Of a stretch of DNA of 64,000 bases, positions 8,994 to 18,939 are shown piece after piece. The translations under genes were made by a program, and so were the position numbers. Numbering within the stretch: position 1 is the first letter of the stretch; every line of letters starts with the position of its first letter. The notes beneath the pieces were generated by a model. The model did not search any database and was not told the origin of the DNA. It worked only from the letters and a program-made list of their open reading frames with translations. The stretch spans positions 1,984,001 to 2,048,000 of the forward strand of contig OZ245331.1 in assembly GCA_965226155.1 (NCBI GenBank), given 5' to 3'. The DNA comes from G965226155 sp965226155. GTDB taxonomy: Bacteria > Pseudomonadota > Gammaproteobacteria > Eutrophobiales > Eutrophobiaceae.

Positions 8994-9218
8994 ATGGCAC
9001 GGTATTTTCGAAGAAAACGGTTCTGTAAATTTACTGCAGAAGGTGTAGAGGAAATAGATTACAAGGATTTGAACACGCTACAGAATTATATTACTGAGAC
9101 GGGTAAAATCGTTCCCAGTCGGGTATCTGGCACCAATACTAAATATCAGCGTCAGCTTGCAACCGCAATCAAGCGCGCCCGGTTTTTGGCATTACTGCCA
9201 TACTCCGATACACACTGA
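8994..9218 (+). CDS. rpsR: 30S ribosomal protein S18
   Basis: 74-aa small-subunit protein that forms a heterodimer with S6 on 16S rRNA. It shows the typical start MARYFRRKRFCKFT and the conserved C-terminal block KYQRQLATAIKRARFLALLPY. It lies 31 bp after rpsF and is clearly co-transcribed with it. Confidence 0.97.
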   Translation: MARYFRRKRFCKFTAEGVEEIDYKDLNTLQNYITETGKIVPSRVSGTNTKYQRQLATAIKRARFLALLPYSDTH

Positions 9219-9357
9219 GTAATAATTTCAAACGCTGCAAAATCGGTAGCTATCAAAAGTTTCGGCAATATAAAAATGTATTGTGCCCAAGTTTGTCGGC
9301 TGTCCTTAAGTGTAGAAAACATTTGCGGCTGATTGATTTCCAACAAAAGATATTAAC

Positions 9358-10260
9358 ATGCAATCACTAGGCAACTTTATGCTGAAAGGCAGACTACAGG
9401 CGGTGGGGACTGTCAGTCTCTTGGCTATGTCTTCATTACTATTGCCACCACTTGCTTATATTATGAGTGGGGTGCCCATAAGCTTGATAACTCTCAGAAA
9501 AGGACCGGCATACGGTATGCAGGTTATTGTTGGTGCTGCACTAACAACTTCATTGCTTGCCTATTTTTCCAATCTAGGTATTGCAACAGGTCCTTCATTT
9601 GGTTTGGGAATCTGGTCCCCCATATGGTTATGTTCAATTGTTATGAGGATGGCAGGGTCACATTCTTTAACAGTACTAGTAGCGGGAATCATGGGAGTCA
9701 TATTTGTTAGCATCATGAGATTTTTTGTCGTAGACATGACAGTAAAATGGCAGATGTTGCTCGATGAATGGGTTAATAATAGTTTAAACATTGACGGAGC
9801 TGACCAAGTTCAAGCGGTTTTTGATGCAGCCCTTCCTTTGATGAATGCAATCATGGCTTCTGCACTGGTGGTAAGTATGGTTATAACCGTATTGTTAGGT
9901 CGTTGGTGGCAATCCATTCTGTTTAACCCGGGTGGTTTTAGAATCGAATTCTATCGTCTGCGACTCCCCAGATTATTAACTATGTTGGTCTTAGTTTGCT
10001 TGATATTCAGTATGACGGATATGGAAGGCATTAAATTGTTTAGCAGTGATGTACTGATAATCTGTATTTTCCTGTTTATATTCCAGGGGATTTCAAGTGT
10101 ACATCGGATAGTTTTTGCTCGAAAAATGTCACGTAGTTGGTTGGTAGCAATGTATTCTTTTCTTGTGATCATACCGCAGATGGCGCTATTCCTGTCGTGT
10201 CTTGGTATGGCTGATTCTTGGATCGGTGGTAGCAAAACGCAATCTGGAGATGCCGTGTAG
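9358..10260 (+). CDS. DUF2232 membrane protein
   Basis: 300-aa polytopic inner-membrane protein with about eight hydrophobic segments. It matches the DUF2232 (YybS-like) protein commonly found between rpsR and rplI in gammaproteobacteria such as Pseudomonas. Its function is not established. Position in the operon is the main evidence, supported by length and membrane pattern. The start is taken as the ATG at 9358; the next in-frame Met (residue 8) is also possible. Confidence 0.75.
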   Translation: MQSLGNFMLKGRLQAVGTVSLLAMSSLLLPPLAYIMSGVPISLITLRKGPAYGMQVIVGAALTTSLLAYFSNLGIATGPSFGLGIWSPIWLCSIVMRMAGSHSLTVLVAGIMGVIFVSIMRFFVVDMTVKWQMLLDEWVNNSLNIDGADQVQAVFDAALPLMNAIMASALVVSMVITVLLGRWWQSILFNPGGFRIEFYRLRLPRLLTMLVLVCLIFSMTDMEGIKLFSSDVLIICIFLFIFQGISSVHRIVFARKMSRSWLVAMYSFLVIIPQMALFLSCLGMADSWIGGSKTQSGDAV

Positions 10261-10296
10261 GTATGATATGATTAATAAAACTGAGAGATAAACATT

Positions 10297-10749
10297 ATGG
10301 AAGTTATTTTATTAGAAAAAATTCGGAAATTAGGCGAATTGGGAGCTCAGGTTAGGATTAAAGCGGGCTATGGCCGCAATTTCTTATTTCCCCAAGGTAA
10401 GGCAATTCCAGCAACAGCTGACAATATTGCTAAGTTTGAAGCCAAGCGCGCGGAGTTCGAGAAGACACAGGCAGAAGTTTTAAATTCAGCCACGGCTAGG
10501 GTAGATAATTTGAATAATCTGAGTGTCACTATTCAACGTAAAGCCGGTGCTGAAGGCAAGCTATACGGTTCTGTTGGTACTGCCGATATTGCAGAAGCTG
10601 CAAAGTTAGCTGGAGTGGAACTGACTAAGCAGGAAGTTAAACTACCTACAGGGCCTTTCAGGATGATTGGGGAATATGATGTGGAGATTAATCTGCACGC
10701 AGACATTGATGTCGTTATCAAGGTGATAGTCGTACCTGAAGAAAATTGA
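10297..10749 (+). CDS. rplI: 50S ribosomal protein L9
   Basis: 150-aa large-subunit protein binding 23S rRNA at the base of the L1 stalk. The N-terminal RNA-binding domain has the signature LGELGAQVRIKAGYGRNFLFP, then a long central helix (about 45-75), then the C-terminal domain. Full length and intact, in the S6/S18/L9 operon. Confidence 0.97.
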   Translation: MEVILLEKIRKLGELGAQVRIKAGYGRNFLFPQGKAIPATADNIAKFEAKRAEFEKTQAEVLNSATARVDNLNNLSVTIQRKAGAEGKLYGSVGTADIAEAAKLAGVELTKQEVKLPTGPFRMIGEYDVEINLHADIDVVIKVIVVPEEN

Positions 10750-10876
10750 CATACCAATTACTTAATCATTAAGGTCAACAGATTTCAGCCTTGATGGATA
10801 TTAGTTTGTAATAGTTGCACATACACTGTGGGTTATTTAATTATTTTCTAACGGTTCATATTCAATAGAGGCATTC

Positions 10877-12271
10877 ATGCCAGAAGCATCTCAAAGGAAT
10901 ATAGATTCTGAAACAACGTTACTGAAAATCCCGCCTCATTCCAATGAGGCAGAGCAGGCTGTGCTAGGTGGTGTTTTTCTCGACCCTGATACCTGGGTGC
11001 AAGTTTCAGAACGTCTACGACCAGAAGATTTTTACCGCAAGAACCACCAAATTATTTTCAAAGCAATATATGCTCTTGACGAAGAAAACCAGCCATTTGA
11101 TCTCGTTACTGTAGGTGAATGGCTGGAGGATAATAAACAGCTAGATGAGGCAGGTGGGTTAGGTTATCTAACTTCCCTCGCCGACAGTACTCCCAGTGCG
11201 AGCAATATGTCCTCTTATACAGAAATTGTTCGCAAGCGATCTATCTTGCGGCAACTTATCCATGCTACATCGGAGATTACCGATTCTGTATTTAATCCTT
11301 CTGGCAGAAGCAGTGATGAAATTCTCGATTTTGCTGAACAGACCGTATTCGAAATTGCTGAACAGGAATTACGTGGAAAGAAGAAATATCACCTCATCAA
11401 AGATTTATTGGTGTCGACATTGGATCGGATCGATGAGTTATTTCATAAGAAAAGCCATATTACAGGTGTAGCGACAGGATTTGATGATTTTGATAGAAAG
11501 ACAGCTGGGTTACAAAAATCTGATTTAATCATCATTGCCGGTAGGCCATCTATGGGTAAGACTGCTTTTGCTGTCAATATAGCTGAACATGCTGCCATTA
11601 AAGATAAACTCTCTGTTGCAATATTCAGTATGGAGATGTCGGGGGAGCAACTCGCGATGCGCATTATGTCTTCTCTCGGTCGTATCGATCAGCATAAGGT
11701 GAGAACCGGGAGACTTGATGATAATGATTGGCCCAGGCTAACTTCTGCTGTTGAAATATTAAAAGATGCAAGGTTGTTTATCGATGATACACCCGCGTTG
11801 ACACCTGCTGAGCTACGTGCGCGTTGTCGCCGTATCTCCAGGGAGAACGGCCTTGATATGATTATTGTTGATTATCTGCAATTGATGCAGGTGCCCGGCA
11901 CCAAGGAAAACCGAGCAACAGAAATTTCAGAAATTTCTCGTTCATTAAAGGCGATGGCCAAGGAACTTTCTGTGCCTGTCGTTGCGTTATCCCAGCTAAA
12001 CAGAAGCCTCGAGCAACGACCTAACAAACGTCCGATGATGTCCGATTTGCGGGAATCAGGCGCTATTGAGCAAGATGCTGATGTTATCGTTTTTATATAC
12101 CGGGACGAAGTATACGATGAGGAGAGTAATGATAAAGGGACCGCTGAGATCATCCTTGGTAAGCAACGAAACGGACCTATCGGCATGGTGAGGCTTGCAT
12201 TCCTAGGTCAATACACACGATTCGAAGATTATGTGGCAGAACAACCATTCATGATGGGGTTGAATGAATGA
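10877..12271 (+). CDS. dnaB: replicative DNA helicase DnaB
   Basis: Hexameric 5'-3' helicase of the replication fork, 464 aa, no intein. The N-terminal DnaB domain (about 15-120; HSNEAEQAVLGG) is followed by a RecA-like motor (about 185-455) with Walker A GRPSMGKTAF (about 221-230), Walker B MIIVDYLQLM and the DLRESGAIEQDAD motif. Its stop overlaps the alr start by four bases (ATGA), so the two are translationally coupled. Confidence 0.97.
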   Translation: MPEASQRNIDSETTLLKIPPHSNEAEQAVLGGVFLDPDTWVQVSERLRPEDFYRKNHQIIFKAIYALDEENQPFDLVTVGEWLEDNKQLDEAGGLGYLTSLADSTPSASNMSSYTEIVRKRSILRQLIHATSEITDSVFNPSGRSSDEILDFAEQTVFEIAEQELRGKKKYHLIKDLLVSTLDRIDELFHKKSHITGVATGFDDFDRKTAGLQKSDLIIIAGRPSMGKTAFAVNIAEHAAIKDKLSVAIFSMEMSGEQLAMRIMSSLGRIDQHKVRTGRLDDNDWPRLTSAVEILKDARLFIDDTPALTPAELRARCRRISRENGLDMIIVDYLQLMQVPGTKENRATEISEISRSLKAMAKELSVPVVALSQLNRSLEQRPNKRPMMSDLRESGAIEQDADVIVFIYRDEVYDEESNDKGTAEIILGKQRNGPIGMVRLAFLGQYTRFEDYVAEQPFMMGLNE

Positions 12272-13347
12272 CCCGACCAGCACAGGTCGTAATAAATCTC
12301 ACTGCACTACGTAAAAATATTTCCAAAGTTAAGTCTGCAGCGCCCTCTGCTAAGATTATTGCCGTTGTTAAGGCCAATGCTTACGGCCACGGTCTCACCC
12401 GAGTTGCAGGTGCATTGTCTCAGGCTGACGGATTTGGCGTTGCCTGCCTGCAAGAAGCAGAGGAATTACGTAATGCAGGTATAACTCAACCTGTGGTATT
12501 GCTGGAAGGCCCTTTCTCGTCTTCAGAAATAGCTCCCATAGACCATTTAGGATTGGATCTTGTCGTCCATCACCCTGGCCAAATAGAGATACTAGAGAAA
12601 AGCCGGATAAGTAACCCGGTGACTGTGTGGTTAAAGATTGATAGTGGTATGCACCGTCTTGGTTTTTCGCCTAAAGATGTTGGGGCTGTCTGGGAGAGAC
12701 TAAATCAGTGTGCCGCAGTGAATCCAAATATCAAGTTAATGACGCATCTTGCAGATGCAGCAGATAGAACAAATGAAATGACAGAGGCTCAGCTCAAAAT
12801 CTTCAATAGTACTTGTGATGGCCTGCAAGGTGACAAATCAATCGCTAACTCTGCTGGCATACTGGCTTGGCCAAACAGTCACGCAGATATAGTACGGCCG
12901 GGTTTAATGTTGTACGGCGTATCTCCGATGGAAGATGGTGTTGCTGCTGACTATGATTTACAACCAGTCATGACATTGAGGTCAAAGCTCATTTCGATTA
13001 AACGTATCAAAAAAGGTGAAACTGTTGGATATGGTGCAGACTGGGTTTGTCCTGAGAACATGTCTGTCGGTATTGTTGCTGCAGGATACGGTGATGGATT
13101 CCCTCGTCATGCCAGTACGGGGACTCCCGTGCTGATAAAGAATATACGGAGCCAGATTATTGGTAAGGTCTCAATGGATATGTTGGCAGTCGATCTCAGG
13201 AATGTAGCTGATGTTGCTGTGGGTGATTCAGTCGTTTTGTGGGGTGATGGTTTACCGGTGGAAGAGATTGCAAAACATGCAGGTACGATACCTTACGAAT
13301 TACTGTGTGCTGTACATAAAAGGCTAGATGTAACCATTAATGAGTAA
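12268..13347 (+). CDS. alr: alanine racemase
   Basis: PLP enzyme converting L-Ala to D-Ala for peptidoglycan, 359 aa. The PLP-binding lysine is K35 in VVKANAYGHG, and the second catalytic Tyr is at about 274 in AGYGDGFPRHA. The N-terminal TIM-barrel and C-terminal beta domain are full length. It overlaps dnaB by 4 bp and radA by 8 bp, in the conserved dnaB-alr-radA arrangement. Confidence 0.95.
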   Translation: MTRPAQVVINLTALRKNISKVKSAAPSAKIIAVVKANAYGHGLTRVAGALSQADGFGVACLQEAEELRNAGITQPVVLLEGPFSSSEIAPIDHLGLDLVVHHPGQIEILEKSRISNPVTVWLKIDSGMHRLGFSPKDVGAVWERLNQCAAVNPNIKLMTHLADAADRTNEMTEAQLKIFNSTCDGLQGDKSIANSAGILAWPNSHADIVRPGLMLYGVSPMEDGVAADYDLQPVMTLRSKLISIKRIKKGETVGYGADWVCPENMSVGIVAAGYGDGFPRHASTGTPVLIKNIRSQIIGKVSMDMLAVDLRNVADVAVGDSVVLWGDGLPVEEIAKHAGTIPYELLCAVHKRLDVTINE

Positions 13348-14710
13348 AGTCAAACATCAATATCAATGTAATGAATGTGGGACGACATTATTAAAGTGGG
13401 CAGGCCAGTGTCCTGAATGCTTTGCATGGAATTCGCTGATCGAAACAGTTAAGGAAAAGCAAAACAGCTCAGCCAGATTTAAATCTCATCAATCTACTCC
13501 TGCCGTAGTACATATACTGGATGAAGTCGATCTTGATCAGGAACCACGTTCATCGATTGGCATCTCGGAACTGGATAGGGTACTTGGAGGCGGGATAGTC
13601 AACGGATCTGTTGTGCTTATTGGAGGTGATCCAGGTATTGGCAAATCTACTTTATTGATACAAGCATTGTCATCACTGGTTGAAAACGTTGGTATGCATA
13701 CATTGTATGTCACTGGAGAAGAATCAATCCAGCAAATAGGTCTCAGGGCAAAGAGACTCGACCTGAAACTGGATAAGTTGAGGATACTCACAGAAAACCA
13801 GCTTGAACAGATATTCACTTGTGCTGAAGCAGAGCAGCCTCAGATTGTAGTTATTGATTCGATACAGACTATATTTACTGAATTGTTGCAGTCCGCACCA
13901 GGATCAGTTGCTCAAGTTCGGGAGTGTGCAGCACAACTTGTACGGTACGCTAAGCATACAAATACTACCGTAATACTGATCGGTCATGTCACCAAAGAAG
14001 GCACACTCGCAGGCCCTCGTGTACTCGAGCATATAGTTGATACCGTATTATATTTTGAAGGTGATAATAGCAGTCGTTACCGCGTAATTCGTGCAGTCAA
14101 AAACCGATATGGCGCTGTTAATGAATTAGGTATGTTTGCCATGACCGATAAGGGGCTAAAGGAGGTTAGCAATCCATCTGCAATTTTTCTTTCTCGACAT
14201 GAAGAAGATGTTCCAGGTAGTGTAGTGATGGTTACCCGGGAGGGAACTCGTCCTTTGTTGGTGGAAGTGCAAGCCTTAGTGGATAAATCACAATATAGCC
14301 AGCCTAAACGAGTAATAGTTGGGTTAGATCAGAACCGGCTCGCCATGTTGCTTGCTGTGCTTCATCGTCACACAGGAGTCTCTACTTTTGATCAAGATAT
14401 ATTTGTAAACATAGTCGGTGGCGTTCGCATCAGTGAAACAGGGGCGGATCTGCCGATCCTGCTTGCGATTCTTTCCAGTCTACGTAATAAGCCTTTGCCA
14501 AAAAATTTAGTAACATTTGGTGAAGTTGGTCTGGCTGGTGAGATCAGGCCTGTACAAAGCGGGATGGAACGGTTGCATGAAGCAGTAAAACATGGCTTTA
14601 AGCACGCGATAATTCCTATGAGTAATAAACCGAAACAGAAAATACCGGGGATTAAAATTAACACGGTGACAAAACTGGCGGATGTCCTAGAATCTATTGC
14701 TGTACTGTAG
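13340..14710 (+). CDS. radA: DNA repair protein RadA
   Basis: RecA-like ATPase that promotes branch migration in recombinational repair, 456 aa. It has a four-Cys zinc finger (C10, C13, C24, C27), Walker A GGDPGIGKST (about 95-104), the RadA-specific KNRYG motif at about 254-258 and a C-terminal Lon-protease-like domain (about 280-455). It is the last gene of the operon and ends 1 bp from the convergent corB-like gene, with no space for a terminator. Confidence 0.95.
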   Translation: MSKVKHQYQCNECGTTLLKWAGQCPECFAWNSLIETVKEKQNSSARFKSHQSTPAVVHILDEVDLDQEPRSSIGISELDRVLGGGIVNGSVVLIGGDPGIGKSTLLIQALSSLVENVGMHTLYVTGEESIQQIGLRAKRLDLKLDKLRILTENQLEQIFTCAEAEQPQIVVIDSIQTIFTELLQSAPGSVAQVRECAAQLVRYAKHTNTTVILIGHVTKEGTLAGPRVLEHIVDTVLYFEGDNSSRYRVIRAVKNRYGAVNELGMFAMTDKGLKEVSNPSAIFLSRHEEDVPGSVVMVTREGTRPLLVEVQALVDKSQYSQPKRVIVGLDQNRLAMLLAVLHRHTGVSTFDQDIFVNIVGGVRISETGADLPILLAILSSLRNKPLPKNLVTFGEVGLAGEIRPVQSGMERLHEAVKHGFKHAIIPMSNKPKQKIPGIKINTVTKLADVLESIAVL

Positions 14711-14711
14711 T

Positions 14712-15998
14712 CTATACTGCTTCTTGTTCAAGTTGCTTGTCAGGTAAGTGGGTAATTTTAATGGTTCTAACGGCGTTATCGGCTGATTGCAATATTTCAA
14801 TAGTATAATTGCTTACCTTCAGACTCGTACCAGGCTCGGGTATCGTTTCAAGTTGTTCTAAGATCAGGCCGTTGATGGTTTTGGGGCCGTCAATCGGTAG
14901 ATCCCATTTCAATTGCTTGTTGATTTCTCGTATCATCGCCGAACCGTCAATGACAACAGTTCCGTCGTCCTGAAGGTGGATGTCTTGATTGAAGTTCTGC
15001 ATATCAGTCGTAAACTCACCAACTATTTCTTCCAAGATGTCTTCCAGAGTGACGATACCCTGAATATCACCGTATTCATCGACAACTAATCCCAACCGCT
15101 TTTTTAACTTCTGAAAATTCCGAAGTTGTATGTGTAAGAGAGTTCCCAGAGGAACAAAATAAGCTTCATTAGTAATCGCAATGAGATCTTCACTTGAAAA
15201 TTCTTCATTTTCTATTATAACTCGCGGAAATCGGCGCACGTGTAACATACCAATGATGTTATCAATATTCTCGCGATATACTGGTAGCCGGGTATGTTGA
15301 CAATTTGTAATTTGTTCAATTATCTCATCAGGTGATTCATTGACGTCGATTCCGATAATTTCATTGCGTGGAACCATAAATTCATCAACAGTCAGGTTTT
15401 CAAGATCCAATATGCTGATTAGCATTCGTTGATGGCGGATCGGGATCATTGTACCGGCTTCCAGAACCACAGTCCGTAATTCTTCCCTGCTTAGTGGCTC
15501 AATATTTGTGTTTTCTGGCTTGAGGCCGATAAGATCCAGTAATCCGTTAGCTACATAGTTAATTATCGAGATCAGTGGAGATAGTAGCTTGCCAAGTATT
15601 GTCAAGATGTACGAGGCAGGGAAAGCAATCCGTTCAGGAAAATATGCAGCAATGGTTTTAGGGGTAACTTCAGCAAAAATCAGGATGATAATGGTAAGTA
15701 TGATAGCCGCGGCAGCGACACCGGTTTCTCCGTACAATCGGATACCTATGATCGTGGCAACCGATGCAGCAGCGATATTTACCAATGTATTGCCGAATAG
15801 AATGAGTCCCAGCAGTTTGTCTGGTTTACTTAGTAATTTGTCCGTTAACATTGCAGATCGGTGCTTTTCATTGGCAAGATGACGAAGCCGATAACGGTTT
15901 AACGCCATCATGCTGGTTTCAGAGCTTGAAAAAAACGCTGAAAGCAATATAAGCAAGAATAAAATGCCGAACAGAAAGAGTATTGGGATATCGTTCAA
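14712..15998 (-). CDS. CNNM/CorB-type membrane protein (YfjD)
   Basis: 428-aa inner-membrane protein of the HlyC/CorC family, linked to Mg2+/Co2+ efflux. The N-terminal DUF21/CNNM transmembrane domain is at about 1-180 (SAFFSSSETSMMALNRYRL), a CBS pair follows at about 195-330 (DEFMVPRNEIIGIDV; LVVDEYGDIQGIVTLEDILEE) and a CorC-HlyC domain at about 345-420. It lies next to ypjD and ffh in the same order as in E. coli. Confidence 0.9.
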   Translation of the reverse strand: MNDIPILFLFGILFLLILLSAFFSSSETSMMALNRYRLRHLANEKHRSAMLTDKLLSKPDKLLGLILFGNTLVNIAAASVATIIGIRLYGETGVAAAAIILTIIILIFAEVTPKTIAAYFPERIAFPASYILTILGKLLSPLISIINYVANGLLDLIGLKPENTNIEPLSREELRTVVLEAGTMIPIRHQRMLISILDLENLTVDEFMVPRNEIIGIDVNESPDEIIEQITNCQHTRLPVYRENIDNIIGMLHVRRFPRVIIENEEFSSEDLIAITNEAYFVPLGTLLHIQLRNFQKLKKRLGLVVDEYGDIQGIVTLEDILEEIVGEFTTDMQNFNQDIHLQDDGTVVIDGSAMIREINKQLKWDLPIDGPKTINGLILEQLETIPEPGTSLKVSNYTIEILQSADNAVRTIKITHLPDKQLEQEAV

Positions 15999-16112
15999 GA
16001 AAAATTTTTAGGAATAGTCAGTAAATGGTTGTCACTCATATCCGATGATATTTAGCATCCTGCCATTGATTCATCAAAACATAATTATTTAAACTTAATT
16101 TTAGTTAGCTCA

Positions 16113-16925
16113 TCAAACCCGGTGGAGTATCAATTCCAGCACAAATTTAGAACCAAAATAAGCCAACATCAATAATATAAATCCACCCAGAGTCAAACGT
16201 ATAAGATATTTTCCGCGCCAGCCCCACGCCCACCGTCCGAACAATACTAGACCATAGAACAACCATGCCAGTAACGATAACACAGTCTTGTGAGTCAAGT
16301 GTTGCTCGTGGATGTCGAAAACAAACATTAGGCCAGTTGCAAGACTTAGACTCAGCAGGAAAAATCCCAATCCTAACAGCTGAACTAAAAGCTCTTCCAT
16401 GGTTTGCAAGGGTGGGAGTATTCTCATTACCTGAACAGGATGCTTGGATCGAAGACGGCGTTCCTGTATCGCTAGAACTACAGACTGTATTGCCGCAAGC
16501 GTCAGCAGACTGTATGCAGCAATAGACAGGATGATATGGATGTTGAGTCCAATGTTTTCACTTTCAGAAATTATGCGATCACTCGAGAAGAAAAAGCCTG
16601 CGAAAAGAGACACAGCCGTTACGGGCAATATGATCATCGCAAGGTTTTCTGTCGGTTTGACCAACATTGTCAGAATCACAAATAGAGCAACTGACCAACT
16701 TACTAGTGATAATGCATTATAAAACCCTAAATTTAAACCCATATCAGTGAATACTAATTGATACAATACGATGGCATGTAGCGATATGGCCAAACAACTA
16801 ATTATAATTAATCTTGCATCAGGAGATCTTACTGCTGGTTCCGGTGAAAAAAATCGGTACCCTAGCCACACACTGGCAAGCACATAAAGACATGCGGCGA
16901 ACGAACTTAAAATGATCAAATTCAT
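16113..16925 (-). CDS. ypjD: YpjD, CcsA/CcmC-like membrane protein
   Basis: 270-aa protein with about eight transmembrane helices, related to the cytochrome c assembly (CcmC/CcsA) superfamily. Conserved His residues are visible in NIHIILSIAAY and in LTHKTVLSLLAW, followed by the GRWAWGWRGK loop. E. coli YpjD is encoded divergently from ffh, as here. The biochemical role is not settled. Confidence 0.85.
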   Translation of the reverse strand: MNLIILSSFAACLYVLASVWLGYRFFSPEPAVRSPDARLIIISCLAISLHAIVLYQLVFTDMGLNLGFYNALSLVSWSVALFVILTMLVKPTENLAMIILPVTAVSLFAGFFFSSDRIISESENIGLNIHIILSIAAYSLLTLAAIQSVVLAIQERRLRSKHPVQVMRILPPLQTMEELLVQLLGLGFFLLSLSLATGLMFVFDIHEQHLTHKTVLSLLAWLFYGLVLFGRWAWGWRGKYLIRLTLGGFILLMLAYFGSKFVLELILHRV

Positions 16926-17053
16926 ATTCTCAGATTAAAAAATTAACGATGGTACACAGATTCAAGCATAAACTGCTAATATCAACAAAACCTATCGACA
17001 TAATAGCAATTTCTACCAGATTTTTAACTGAATTATAGAAAGGCCATATATAT

Positions 17054-18418
17054 ATGTTTGATAATCTCACTGGAAGTTTGTCCGAAGTAGTCAGGAAGTT
17101 ACGTGGCCAGTCGCGTATTACCGAGGATAATGTCTCCGAAGCATTACGCGAAGTACGTATGGCCTTACTTGAGGCCGATGTTGCTTTACCGGTCGTGCGT
17201 GAATTTATTGACCGTATAAAACAACGTGCCCTCGGTCAGGATGTAAATTCCGGACTCACTCCTGGTCAAGCTGTCATTAAAATTGTAAATGACGAATTGA
17301 TTAACCTTTTGGGTGGGAATCAATCAACTCTCAATTTCAACCAGCAACCTCCAGCCATCATCCTTATGGCTGGTCTACAAGGGGCAGGTAAGACTACTAC
17401 CGTTGCTAAACTTGGAAGATTGTTGAAAGAAAACGCAAGGAAATCGGTTATGACAGTGAGTTGTGATGTCTATCGTCCGGCGGCAATCGAACAATTACGC
17501 GTTCTATCTGAAGAGAACAATCTCGATTTTTACCCTAGCGATATTAGTCAACTGCCAGTTGAAATTGCAGGATCTGCCTTGGCTCATGCACGACGAAAAT
17601 TCATGGATGTGTTAATTGTCGATACTGCCGGCCGTCTACATATAGACAGTGAAATGATGGATGAAATCAAACAGATTCATTCTATCTTGCAACCATCCGA
17701 TTCTCTGTTCGTAGTTGATAGCATGATGGGGCAGGATGCAGTAAATGCTGCAAGACAGTTTAACAAAGACCTTGATTTGACAGGTATTGTGTTAACCAAA
17801 ACCGATGGTGATGCACGCGGCGGTGCTGCCTTATCAGTCAGACATGTCACTGGTAAGCCTATTATTTTTATCGGCACCGGTGAAAAGGCAACGGAATTAT
17901 CAGAATTCTATCCTGATCGCATTGCCTCAAGAATCTTGGGCATGGGAGATATGCTCAGTCTCATTGAGGAAGTAGAGCAAAAAACCGACAAGGACAAGGC
18001 AGAGAAACTTGCAAAAAAGCTAAAGAAGGGAAAAGGGCTGGATCTTGAAGATTTTCGTGACCAGCTGATACAAATGAAGAGCATGGGCGGGCTATCTGCC
18101 CTAATGGACAAACTGCCAGGGATGCAACAGTTACCAGCTAACGTTGCCGATACGGCGGATAACAGCCAGCTCAGCAGGCTAGAGGCCATAATTAATTCAA
18201 TGACAATTTCCGAGAGGCGATTTCCAGCAACAGTAAATGGTTCTAGGAAAAAACGTATCGCGAATGGTTCCGGGACACAGATACAAGACATCAATCGCTT
18301 ACTAAAGCAGCACAAGCAGATGCAAAAAATGATGAAGAAGTTGTCAAAGAAGGGAGGGATGGAAAATCTGACGCGGGGGATGAGTGGCAATTTGCCCCCT
18401 GGATTCCGGCTGAGATAG
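17054..18418 (+). CDS. ffh: signal recognition particle protein Ffh
   Basis: GTPase of the SRP, which binds 4.5S RNA and signal sequences and delivers nascent membrane proteins to FtsY. It is 454 aa with an N domain (about 1-90), a G domain with GLQGAGKTT (about 106), DTAGRLHID and TKTDGDARGG, and a Met-rich M domain (about 300-454; QMQKMMKKLSKKGGM). The gene is intact. It ends 6 bp before the convergent dsbB rather than continuing into rpsP-rimM-trmD. Confidence 0.97.
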   Translation: MFDNLTGSLSEVVRKLRGQSRITEDNVSEALREVRMALLEADVALPVVREFIDRIKQRALGQDVNSGLTPGQAVIKIVNDELINLLGGNQSTLNFNQQPPAIILMAGLQGAGKTTTVAKLGRLLKENARKSVMTVSCDVYRPAAIEQLRVLSEENNLDFYPSDISQLPVEIAGSALAHARRKFMDVLIVDTAGRLHIDSEMMDEIKQIHSILQPSDSLFVVDSMMGQDAVNAARQFNKDLDLTGIVLTKTDGDARGGAALSVRHVTGKPIIFIGTGEKATELSEFYPDRIASRILGMGDMLSLIEEVEQKTDKDKAEKLAKKLKKGKGLDLEDFRDQLIQMKSMGGLSALMDKLPGMQQLPANVADTADNSQLSRLEAIINSMTISERRFPATVNGSRKKRIANGSGTQIQDINRLLKQHKQMQKMMKKLSKKGGMENLTRGMSGNLPPGFRLR

Positions 18419-18424
18419 TCTTGT

Positions 18425-18937
18425 TTACCTTAAATTCCTGGAGATTCTGGTTTGCTTCCAGAGATGAATTAATACTGCGATTGTAAACACACTAAAACAC
18501 AGCAGGCTCCATTCAGCTATGCTTAGGGTTAAAAATGTCCAATCCACTTCCGCACATTCGCCAGACCCACTTAAGACCATCTTCAATGTCTCTGGAAGAG
18601 GGAACACTTCAAGCATAAAATCCAGACCCGGGCCACATTCGGGTACTTTATCGGGCGGCAAATGTTGCAACCAGACTTGTCGTGCGGCGATTGCTCCGCC
18701 TGTGATAGCGCTCAGTGCAATTAAGCTGTCATATATCTTGAGCCAGATCACTTTTGGACCGTGTAGTAGACCGATGAAAGCGATTGTGATAACAGCAAAG
18801 TAAGCAATACGTTGGAAAATACACAGTGGACAAGGTTCAAGACCATCCACGAACTGCAGGTAGTATCCATAACCAAGCAACATGGTGCTAGTAAGGAAGA
18901 GCGCTAGATAAAACAGTCTGGATGAACTCATAATCAA
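18425..18937 (-). CDS. dsbB: disulfide bond formation protein DsbB
   Basis: Four-helix inner-membrane quinone reductase that reoxidises DsbA. It is 170 aa with CPLC (C36, C39) in the first periplasmic loop and the second pair C101 (VPECGPG) and C128 (GSGECAEVDW). It lies 2 bp after yheT on the same strand. Confidence 0.93.
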   Translation of the reverse strand: MIMSSSRLFYLALFLTSTMLLGYGYYLQFVDGLEPCPLCIFQRIAYFAVITIAFIGLLHGPKVIWLKIYDSLIALSAITGGAIAARQVWLQHLPPDKVPECGPGLDFMLEVFPLPETLKMVLSGSGECAEVDWTFLTLSIAEWSLLCFSVFTIAVLIHLWKQTRISRNLR

Positions 18938-18939
18938 AT